This document shows, piece by piece, positions 45,116-53,800 of a DNA stretch of 64,000 bases. This DNA is from Bacteroidales bacterium. Lineage in GTDB: Bacteria > Bacteroidota > Bacteroidia > Bacteroidales > Tenuifilaceae. Position 1 is the first letter of the stretch. The number at the start of each line of letters is the position of its first letter. The stretch covers positions 30,355-94,354 of the forward strand of contig JACABB010000019.1 of NCBI GenBank assembly GCA_013376985.1, given 5' to 3'. The translations under genes and the position numbers were made by a program. The notes beneath the pieces were generated by a model, which saw nothing but the letters and a program-made list of their open reading frames with translations, was not told the DNA's origin and did not search any database.

Positions 45116-46185
45116 AGTTTGATGGAAAACGAAAGGTATGGAGCGATTACCAAAAGGAAATTGCTGATGATAAATTCTACTACGTTCGAAGTTGTATTCG
45201 TCAAAATATATGGCCCGGTAGCGAAAGTACCTATTTAAGAGTTATGCGTGATGTTCTTGGGAAAGATGTATATGAAAGTGAACATCATACAACATGCACA
45301 GGTATTGGATATCATACAGAGGTTGTTCCTCTTGATACGCTACAAACCGTAGTGGCTCGTAATTTCTCGTTGATGAAAGATTCGGGCTACGAAAATTACA
45401 ACCCTTCCTGCGTTACATCCTTTGGGATTTATACCGAGATATTTGATACTTGGCATCATTTTCCAGAGGAAAAAGAAAAGGCCCGTAAGTTTCTTAAAGA
45501 AGCAACAGGCAGAGAGTTTGAAGAGCCTAAAAATCTTGCTCATACTAGCGATGTAATCTATAAATTCCGCCATGAGATTGCCGCAAAAGCAAAATATAAA
45601 TTTATTAACAAGGTAACTGGAAAACCCTTGAAAGTGGTTGACCATATTGGCTGTCACTATGCTAAAATGTTCCCTGCAAAGGGCATTGGGGGTGCTGAAT
45701 ACCCTTATGTTCTTGCTGGTTTAGTTGAAGCGTGGGGCGGTGAGGTTATTGATTACCCTGAGCGTAGGCATTGCTGCGGTTTTGGTTTCAGACAGTATCT
45801 TGTTAAGGCTAATAGAGGATATTCGATTGCCGCTTCAAAAAAGAAGTTTGAGTCGATGGAACCTTTCAAACCCGACTTTATAATTACAAATTGCCCTGGA
45901 TGTAACTATTTCCTTGATAGATGGCAGTATGCAATTGCCGAGATGGAAAATAAAACATACGGTGGCGAAGGTTATGGAATTCCCGTTTTAACATATGAAG
46001 AAGCTGCTGGTCTTGTTTCGGGCTTTGATCCTTGGGAAATGGGTATGCAAATGCATCAGGTTTCAGTTGAACCCTTGCTAGATAAGATTGGTGTTGAGTA
46101 TGATAAATCAAAGAAATTCAAAGGCAAGAATGGTGAAGATTTAGGAAAACCTGAGTTACCTAATAATTTGAAGTTTTGCGAGTGA
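45112..46185 (+). CDS. HdrB-like subunit with one intact CCG domain
   Basis: Protein of 357 residues related to HdrB/CCG-domain proteins. The second CCG domain is complete (VVDHIGCHYAKMFP, then ERRHCCGFGFRQYLV and ITNCPGCNYFLDRW). The first is degenerate: HTTCTGIGYHTEV has one Cys where the family has a pair, and the matching NPSCVTSFGIYTEI has only one Cys. CCG domains hold the non-cubane 4Fe-4S cluster that acts on disulfides, so this subunit probably has one active cluster instead of two. It is co-translated with HdrC. Confidence 0.85.
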   Translation: MKFDGKRKVWSDYQKEIADDKFYYVRSCIRQNIWPGSESTYLRVMRDVLGKDVYESEHHTTCTGIGYHTEVVPLDTLQTVVARNFSLMKDSGYENYNPSCVTSFGIYTEIFDTWHHFPEEKEKARKFLKEATGREFEEPKNLAHTSDVIYKFRHEIAAKAKYKFINKVTGKPLKVVDHIGCHYAKMFPAKGIGGAEYPYVLAGLVEAWGGEVIDYPERRHCCGFGFRQYLVKANRGYSIAASKKKFESMEPFKPDFIITNCPGCNYFLDRWQYAIAEMENKTYGGEGYGIPVLTYEEAAGLVSGFDPWEMGMQMHQVSVEPLLDKIGVEYDKSKKFKGKNGEDLGKPELPNNLKFCE

Positions 46186-46200
46186 GAGGAGGAAGATAGT

Positions 46201-46290
46201 TGACAGAAGACAGTTGACTGAATTCTGTATTCTAAACACCAAACACTATACACCAAATGCTAAACACAATAAACTAAACACTAAACTCCA
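46201..46290 (+). repeat. AAACAC-type dispersed repeat between hdr genes
   Basis: CTGAATTCTGTATTCTAAAC followed by ACCAAACACTATACACC and AAATGCTAAACAC. An inverted relative lies at 60137-60220. It occupies most of the 120-base spacer between the HdrB-like and HdrA-like genes. Confidence 0.7.
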
Positions 46291-46305
46291 GTATAAAAAT
46301 ATCTT

Positions 46306-47319
46306 ATGAACAAAACAGTTGCAGTTATTGGAGGTGGAGTTGCCGGACTTGAAACCTCAATTCAACTCGAGAAACTAGGTTATAATGTATATCTTTTCGA
46401 AAAGAACTCACAATTGGGCGGCCATGCTGAAAAATGGGATAGATTATTCCCAAGTAGAAGACATGCTTCAGAAGTAATAGATTCTCTGAAAAACAGGATT
46501 AATAATGTTCAAATCAACCTTGCAACTCAAGTAAACGATATTAAACGTGAGAATGGTGCTTTCCTAGTTGACGCAAACGGAAAAAGTCAAAAGGTTGATG
46601 CAATAGTCCTTACTACAGGGTTTGAGCTATTTCCTGCCAATAAAAAGGAGGAGTACGGGTATGGTATTTTCGAGAATGTAATCACTTCGGCGGAACTCGA
46701 GAGCATGTTCTCATCCAATGGTAAACCTCAAATGGTTGATGGGAATACACCTACTAAAGTTGCTTTTATACACTGTGTTGGTAGCCGCGATGAGAAGGTA
46801 AATCGCCCATACTGTTCAAAAGTTTGCTGTGTTACGGCTGTTAAGCAAGCAATAGAGGTAAAAGAGGCACTTCCTTCATCTGAGGTATACTGTTTATACA
46901 TGGATTTAAGGATGTTTGGCCCAGGATACGAAGATCTCTACAAAGATGCACAGGTAAAAGGTGTAACTTTTATTCGTGGACGTTTATCAGAAACCAGCGA
47001 GCTTGAAGGGGGTCGTGTTCTAATCAAAGCAGAAGATACTCTTTCGTCTAAACCTTTAAAAATATCTGTAGATATGGTGATTCTGATGGTAGGTATGTCT
47101 CCTCTACCATCAACCGAAAAACTTCTTAAAAATTTAGAATTAGAGCCAAATAACGACGGTTTTATTCAGGTAAAAGACTATCACCTTGAGCCTACTCACA
47201 CAAAGGCTGAAGGGGTTTTTGTTGCAGGAGCTTGCACTGGACCAAACAACATCACCGATTCAGTAAACGCTGCGCATTCAGCTGCACTAGAAGTGCATAA
47301 ATACTTAACATCTAAGTAG
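46306..47319 (+). CDS. HdrA-like FAD subunit
   Basis: Flavoprotein of 337 residues. The N-terminal Rossmann motif AVIGGGVAGLETSIQLEKLGY binds FAD. The HdrA-specific Fe-S motif CVGSRDEKVNRPYCSKVCCVTAVKQA is near residue 155. Shorter than methanogen HdrA, it lacks the extra ferredoxin domains, as in bacterial QmoA-like and HdrA-like proteins. It is the likely electron entry or bifurcation subunit. It is encoded four bases ahead of a second Fe-S protein. Confidence 0.88.
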   Translation: MNKTVAVIGGGVAGLETSIQLEKLGYNVYLFEKNSQLGGHAEKWDRLFPSRRHASEVIDSLKNRINNVQINLATQVNDIKRENGAFLVDANGKSQKVDAIVLTTGFELFPANKKEEYGYGIFENVITSAELESMFSSNGKPQMVDGNTPTKVAFIHCVGSRDEKVNRPYCSKVCCVTAVKQAIEVKEALPSSEVYCLYMDLRMFGPGYEDLYKDAQVKGVTFIRGRLSETSELEGGRVLIKAEDTLSSKPLKISVDMVILMVGMSPLPSTEKLLKNLELEPNNDGFIQVKDYHLEPTHTKAEGVFVAGACTGPNNITDSVNAAHSAALEVHKYLTSK

Positions 47320-47322
47320 GCT

Positions 47323-47652
47323 ATGGTAAATTTCGGATACACTATATTACCTGTACATATCCTCGATCTTGATAAGGCTGACCTCAACCTTGCCAAGGCT
47401 ATTACGTTTGATGAACCAAGTTTCAAACTATGTATTGCATGTGGGAGTTGCTCTGCAACATGTACTGCTGGTACATTCACAAAATTCAGCTTTAGGCAAA
47501 TGTGTCATCACATCAAGCGTGGAGAAAGTACTCAAGCTATTGACGAATCTGAAAAGTGCATGTTATGCGGAAAATGCACACTTGCTTGTCCAAGGAATGT
47601 TAATACACGAAACATAATTCGTCTTGTTCGCAAGGCAAAACAAACTCTTTAA
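47323..47652 (+). CDS. Second HdrC-like 4Fe-4S protein
   Basis: Protein of 109 residues with two Cys motifs (CIACGSCSATC and CMLCGKCTLACPRN). The first set is CxxCxxCxxxC followed by T rather than P; the second is standard. It lies between the HdrA-like and the membrane HdrD-like genes with gaps of three and five bases. It probably links the flavin subunit to the membrane subunit. Confidence 0.88.
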   Translation: MVNFGYTILPVHILDLDKADLNLAKAITFDEPSFKLCIACGSCSATCTAGTFTKFSFRQMCHHIKRGESTQAIDESEKCMLCGKCTLACPRNVNTRNIIRLVRKAKQTL

Positions 47653-47657
47653 GTCAT

Positions 47658-49511
47658 ATGGATTTACACGCAATGCACTTTCCATACCATCCATTTGTTC
47701 TCCCTTTCACCATTGGGCTAGTGTTTGTGTTTTTTTATGTCATAGGGAAATGGATCTATTGGATTTCTAGGCTTGGCAAAGACGATAGGATAAAAATATT
47801 TAAAAATATCTTCACTCTAAAAACGCCACAAGCAGTCTATGAAGTATTTATGGAATGTTTAATTCATAGAAAGGTCTTTAAAAAGAATGCTCTTTTGGGT
47901 TATATGCACATGAGCCTAGCATTAGGTTGGTTTCTACTCATAGTACTCGGAAACCTCGAAACTAGATATTTTACACATGGTAGGATAAACCCCCCATACT
48001 TTCCTATTTTCTTTGAGTTTTTTGAGCACGATTTGATTTCCTTAAACTACGGGCGATTCTGGACTTTTACAATGGATTTGTTGTTACTCTTTATTCTGAC
48101 TGGAGTAGGATTGGCATACTTCAAACGTTTCAAAAGCAAACCATTGGGGATGCAAAAAACAACCAAGCATGTACCAATAGATCGATTAGCATTAACAGCA
48201 CTTTGGTTGATTTTTCCTTTAAGATTATTCGCCGAAGGAGTAACGGCAGGGCTTTACGATGCGGGTAGTTTTTTAACAAATCCAATTGGTAATCTTTTTG
48301 CATCAACACTACCAATACATTATCTATACTACCCTAGCTGGTGGGCCTATTCTTTTGCTCTAGGGACATTTTTTGTTCTACTCCCATTCACTAGATATAT
48401 GCACATTCCAACAGAAATATTGCTGATTTTCCTACGTAAGTACGGAATTGCAGAAAAGGATATTCATTCAACTTACACAAAAGTAGAACTTAGCTCATGC
48501 TCAAGGTGCGGGATTTGTATTGATGCTTGTCAACTCGGTTCAGATCTTGGAATTGTAAGTACCCAATCTACCTATTTCATCAAATCTCTTAGGTACGATA
48601 AGCCTTCTGATTTGCTTATCGATTCATGTATGGTTTGCAAAAGATGCGATCAGGTCTGCCCCGTTGGAATTGATATTGCTTCAATTAGAGCTAATGAGCG
48701 AAAAGAACTTCATCTATTCGATGAAAATAGCTACAAATACATCAATGGGTATCGTTACAAATCTGCTAAAGTTGCCTATTTTACAGGATGTATGGGGCAT
48801 TTAACTCCATCAGTATATAAAGCAACCCTTGCATTGTTTGATAAAGCTGGCGTTGATTATAATTTCATAGATAAGGATGGAAGCATTTGCTGCGGTAGAC
48901 CTCTTCAGCTAAGCGGACAAGAAGATGCGGCTAAGCAGCTAATCGAAAAAAACATCAAGTTGATCGAAAATTGTGGGGCAACTATTTTGGTTACTTCCTG
49001 CCCTATTTGTGCCAAGATATTTAACGATAACTACAATCTTAAAATTCCAATCTATCATCACAGCCAATATCTACTCAAACTGGCAAAAGAGAAGAAGCTA
49101 ACTTTCAATAAAACCGATATTAAAATCACATATCACGATCCGTGCGAACTTGGCAGAGGATTGGGCGTTTACGATGAACCTAGAGAATTACTAAAACTCG
49201 CAGGGAATCTTATTGAATCAAGTAATAGTAGGGAAAACTCGCTATGCTGCGGGGGTAGTTTAGGAATCACAAATATATCGCAGGAACAGCGTCATACAAT
49301 TGCATCAATCACCCTAGATGAACTATCAGCCAATAAAGCCGATATCGTTGCAACAGCCTGTCCTTTGTGTAAAAAAACGTTTAAATCTGCATCTGAAAAT
49401 ATAATGATTGCAGATATATCAGAGATAATGCTTGATTCAATAAGCGATAAGAGTATAAAACATAATCTAAAAATTGAAAATAAAGAAGTAATTGTAAAAT
49501 CATCAAAATAA
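47658..49511 (+). CDS. Membrane-anchored HdrD-like quinone/disulfide oxidoreductase subunit
   Basis: Protein of 617 residues. The N-terminal 260 residues form about five to six helices (NarI/HdrE-like, for example FVLPFTIGLVFVFFYVIG and ILLIFLRKYG). A 2x[4Fe-4S] segment follows (SCSRCGICIDAC, SCMVCKRCDQVCPVG), then two complete CCG domains (GCMGHL...CCGRPLQ...CPICAKIF; DPCELGR...CCGGSLG...CPLCKKTF). It is a single-chain fusion of HdrE-like and HdrD-like parts, resembling DsrK/TmcB-type proteins. It would exchange electrons with the quinone pool. Confidence 0.88.
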   Translation: MDLHAMHFPYHPFVLPFTIGLVFVFFYVIGKWIYWISRLGKDDRIKIFKNIFTLKTPQAVYEVFMECLIHRKVFKKNALLGYMHMSLALGWFLLIVLGNLETRYFTHGRINPPYFPIFFEFFEHDLISLNYGRFWTFTMDLLLLFILTGVGLAYFKRFKSKPLGMQKTTKHVPIDRLALTALWLIFPLRLFAEGVTAGLYDAGSFLTNPIGNLFASTLPIHYLYYPSWWAYSFALGTFFVLLPFTRYMHIPTEILLIFLRKYGIAEKDIHSTYTKVELSSCSRCGICIDACQLGSDLGIVSTQSTYFIKSLRYDKPSDLLIDSCMVCKRCDQVCPVGIDIASIRANERKELHLFDENSYKYINGYRYKSAKVAYFTGCMGHLTPSVYKATLALFDKAGVDYNFIDKDGSICCGRPLQLSGQEDAAKQLIEKNIKLIENCGATILVTSCPICAKIFNDNYNLKIPIYHHSQYLLKLAKEKKLTFNKTDIKITYHDPCELGRGLGVYDEPRELLKLAGNLIESSNSRENSLCCGGSLGITNISQEQRHTIASITLDELSANKADIVATACPLCKKTFKSASENIMIADISEIMLDSISDKSIKHNLKIENKEVIVKSSK

Positions 49512-49520
49512 ATAGATAAT

Positions 49521-50705
49521 ATGGAACATAATAATGATTTAGGTTTTAATAGCCTTTTAATTCATGGTGGAATGGGCGTTGATCCAATGGGAAGTGCAAC
49601 TGTGCCCATTTACCAAACATCAACTTTTGCTTTCGAAAATGTAGACGAAGGTGCGCGTTGCTTTGCTGGCGAAAGCAAGGGATATATGTACACAAGGATT
49701 GGAAATCCAACTATATCGGCACTGGAACGTCAAATTGCAATACTCGAAAAAGGATTCGGTGCAGTTGCTGTTTCATCAGGAATGGCTGCCGTTTCAACAA
49801 TATATATGTCCTTCCTAAAAACAGGAGATCATATAGTAAGTACCGATGCCGTTTACGGTCCTTCAAGAGGAATTATGGAATCCTACTTCAAGAAGTTTGG
49901 TGTGGAAAGTACTTACATCAATACAGGAAATCTTGATGCCGTTCGTCAGGCTATTAAGCCAAATACGAAGATGCTTTTCATTGAGACTCCTACCAATCCA
50001 ACCATGGAGATTTCGGATATCAAAGCATGTTGCGAAATTGCACATCAACATGGTCTAGTGGTTGTAGTTGACAATACTTTTAGCAGCCCATATCTTCAAC
50101 GTCCTATTGAATTGGGTGCTGATGTTGTATTCCATTCAATGACCAAATTCATCAATGGACATGCCGATATCGTTGCAGGTATCATTATTACCAAGAATGA
50201 AGAGCTATATAAGATAGTTCGCCCAACAATGGTTGGAATGGGTTGCAACATGGATCCACATCAAGCATATATGGTTTTGCGTGGTGTTAAAACTCTATCG
50301 ATTAGAATTGATAGAGCTCAGTCAAATTCTATGAAAGTTGCTGAGTACCTAGAAAATCATCCAAAAGTAGAATGGGTAAAATATCCTGGCTTAAAATCTC
50401 ATCCACAATACGAACTTGCAAAAAAACAGATGGATGGCCCAGGGGCAATGATTAGTTTTGGTCTTAAGGGTGGATTAGATGCTGGTAAAGTACTCATGAA
50501 TAACGTGAAACTAGCTTTACTAGCAGTTTCGTTGGGTGGTATCGAAACCCTTATTCAGCACCCTGCATCAATGACTCACTCTAAGATGTCAAAAGATGCC
50601 CGTGAAAAAGCAGGTATAACCGATGGTCTTGTTCGCTTCTCAGTTGGTATTGAAGATATAAAGGATATTATTAATGATCTTAATCAAGCATTGGCTAAGA
50701 TATAA
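49521..50705 (+). CDS. PLP-dependent Cys/Met metabolism lyase (methionine gamma-lyase-like)
   Basis: Trans-sulfuration family enzyme of 394 residues. The PLP Lys is K209 in SMTKFINGHADIVAG, and MYTRIGNPT and VVVDNTFSSPYLQRP are typical. It follows the HdrD gene by nine bases on the same strand. Methionine gamma-lyases carry a Cys in the loop that here reads VYGPS (Pro 114), so the methionine-specific Cys is absent. It may instead act as a cystathionine gamma-lyase-like or C-S lyase. Next to the disulfide-reductase module, a role in thiol or sulfide metabolism is plausible. Confidence 0.82.
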   Translation: MEHNNDLGFNSLLIHGGMGVDPMGSATVPIYQTSTFAFENVDEGARCFAGESKGYMYTRIGNPTISALERQIAILEKGFGAVAVSSGMAAVSTIYMSFLKTGDHIVSTDAVYGPSRGIMESYFKKFGVESTYINTGNLDAVRQAIKPNTKMLFIETPTNPTMEISDIKACCEIAHQHGLVVVVDNTFSSPYLQRPIELGADVVFHSMTKFINGHADIVAGIIITKNEELYKIVRPTMVGMGCNMDPHQAYMVLRGVKTLSIRIDRAQSNSMKVAEYLENHPKVEWVKYPGLKSHPQYELAKKQMDGPGAMISFGLKGGLDAGKVLMNNVKLALLAVSLGGIETLIQHPASMTHSKMSKDAREKAGITDGLVRFSVGIEDIKDIINDLNQALAKI

Positions 50706-50726
50706 CTCAATATTGAAATCTCATTT

Positions 50727-50766
50727 AAAAAATCTCTACCTTTTATTGGGTGGAGATTTTTTTGTT
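50727..50766 (+). terminator. Terminator of the hdr-lyase operon
   Basis: AAAAAATCTCTACC pairs with GGGTGGAGATTTTTT (one G-U) around a 7-base loop, followed by more T. It closes the operon that begins at 44402. Confidence 0.88.
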
Positions 50767-50883
50767 TTATATATCTGTCACCATGCTATTGCTGATAGAT
50801 AAAACGCACTATAGAATTTGGTTATCAATAAAAAAAGAGTATTTTTATGGTGATGACTATACATCAAGAAAGAATATTATTAT

Positions 50884-53800
50884 ATGAGTAAAAAAATATG
50901 TTTTCTACTGGTTATTTTAAATAGCCTTCCTTTTTATGTATTCTCTCAGGTTCAACCTCATAACAAATACAATCAAAAGGATTCTATTGTAGTTGAAGTA
51001 ATCAAAGGCGATAGTATTTTATCGACTTCCAAAATATCTACAAAACCAAATGTAGAAGTTAATTCCGAGAATAAATATATTGTGGAATTTGATACTCCTC
51101 CCTTGAATTTGAAGCAAATAGTAAAAACAAAAAATCTTACACCTCTAAATCAAATCAATCAAATTCATGATAGATTTAAGAAGGATTTATCTGCTCTAAT
51201 TTCAAAGAATAGCAAAAATACAAAGCAGAAAGGGAATTATATAAAACGTGATTTTAAAATTGCTTTAAACGGTGTTGCTATAGAAGGAACTCAAAGCAAC
51301 GTTATTGATGAAATCAGGAAACTTCCCTACGTAAAAAAGGTTCATATCGATTATAAATGCAAAATAGTTGATAATGAAAGTGATGAAATAATTAAAGCCG
51401 ATGAAGTTTGGTCTAATTTATGTATAACAGGGAAAGGCATTGTAATTGCAATCATTGATACTGGTATTGATAGTACACACCAAGAACTCAAAGGAAAAGT
51501 TATAGGAGGATATGACTTTGTTAACAATGATGATAACCCTATTGATGATCATGGACATGGGACTCATTGCGCTGGAATTGCTGCAGCTAATGGCCCAAAC
51601 CTTAAAGGCGTTGCTCCCGATGCCAAATTAATGGCCGTTAAGGTTCTAAATTCAGATGGAAGCGGATATAATTCCTGGATAATCTCTGGTATTGAGTATG
51701 CACTAAATCCAGATAATAACCCACTAACAGATGATGGAGCTGATGTAATTAGCATGAGCCTTGGTTCTTCAGGAGGCTCACCTGATGATGCGCTCTCAAC
51801 AGCAGTAAATAATTCTTACAAAAATGGGGTTCTTTGTGTAGTAGCAGCGGGCAATAATGGTAACCAATACTTTAATGTTTCTTCACCAGGGTCTGCAAAA
51901 GATGCCCTTACAGTGGGAGCATCCGATAAGTATGATAACATAGCAGGATTCAGCTCTTGGGGACCAATCAGCCAAACCTATACTGTTAAACCTGAAGTTG
52001 TTGCACCAGGAGTAGGCATTTACTCATCAACACCAAATAATAATTATGCTTCGTGGGATGGAACTTCAATGGCAACACCTCATGTTGCTGGGGCTGCTGC
52101 GCTTTTGTTGCAACTTAATCACAATTACTCACCCGAAATTTTAAAATCATTATTGGTCAATAGTGCCAGAACAATTAATAGTAATATATGGGCACAAGGG
52201 AATGGCTGCATAAATGTTCTGAAAGCAGCTCTACTGAAAACCACGGTATCTCCTTCCATTATTAGTTTAGGCTTAGTAGATAACCAAGCCGATACATGGA
52301 GTAAAGTTGATACAATTACCCTTCATAACCTCTCTAATATCAGCAAAAATTATAAGCTTGAAATTGAACAGAGTTTCCCATCAGGAATTACATCTTACCT
52401 ATCAAAAACACAGGCGCTAGTTTCTTCTACAGATACTGCAAAAATTATCTTTAGAGTTTCTGTTAACAAAGATGTTCCAATTCCAGAAGAGGAGATTCCG
52501 GCTTATAAAGGTTTTATAAAAATTTACAACGATGTGGACACTATAAAGATTCCTTTTGTATTCTTGAAAGGTAAATTTCTGAAAATTAATTATGATTTTG
52601 TGCCACAAATTGTTCTTGTTCATAACAATAATAATATTACCAAAATTCTATATCCAACAAGTACAACTAGTTCACTACTTCTTCCAAATGGTGTTTATGA
52701 TATAATTACGTATTACAGTGAAACTTATTTTATTAGGGAAGGTGTTGACAATACTACTCATTCAGAAGTAAATATATCAATTAAGGATGCAAAAAACTTA
52801 GCCACTTTTCAGGGGAAAGATCCAAATGGGAATAATGTTCAAACTGCTGATTTAAGTAACACTTTTTTTGTCAATAAAACCTCTAGGATAGGATTAAAAT
52901 TAGCTCGATTTCTTTTGGGATACACCACTACTACAAAAAAATATTTATCCGATATTTCTGAAAACTACGTTTTTGAAATTTCCCCTTCTGCGTTTCCTTC
53001 TTTTACAGATAATTATAACTGGTACTCCTTCCCTTTCTCCGTTAGCAACTTAAAATCTTCAAAAACCTATGAAATAGATCCTTTAAAGTATCGGAAAATT
53101 TTGTTTAACTATTCAAACATTAAAAATAGAGGGGATTCACTTTTCTATACAAAGGGAGCATGGACTCTTGGCGTTTCAGGCTATTACGATATGCTTGATT
53201 ATAATTCTGTTACATCGCATTATATTCAACCATCTTTAATTCAATCTATATATATACAGCCAACTCCAACTGAAGATTTTATTGTAGAGCGAATAAAAAC
53301 CCAAAAAATCTACTCAAAGCCAGTATTTACCAATGGAGGGTTTAATTCAAGTGCAAGCATTAGTATTCATCAGCTGCCATATTACTATATTTCTCCAGAA
53401 GTGAATAAATTCATTATAACAAAGTCGTTTTGGAATAAAGATTTGATATTCCCGATTAAAAATAAGCAAATTGAAATACCCATCGGTTGTTCACCAATTA
53501 ACTTTCTATCAACCAATTATGTCCAAAATTACACATACTACTATTGGAAAACTTATCCATCATTAAGATTTTCAATTTATGATTACCCAATTGTAAAAAT
53601 ACCATTTACCATATCCACCGAGCAAAATACTGTTTTAGCGGATACTTTAGTTAACGATGAAACATATAGTTACGAATGGATAAAAGTTCCCTTAGAGAAC
53701 AAAATACACTATTTTCGATTGCAATACGACAAATATTGGGTAAAAGGCTTACAGGGTCTATTTAGTGTTGAAGAAAAATTTACCCCCGCTAATTTTATGT

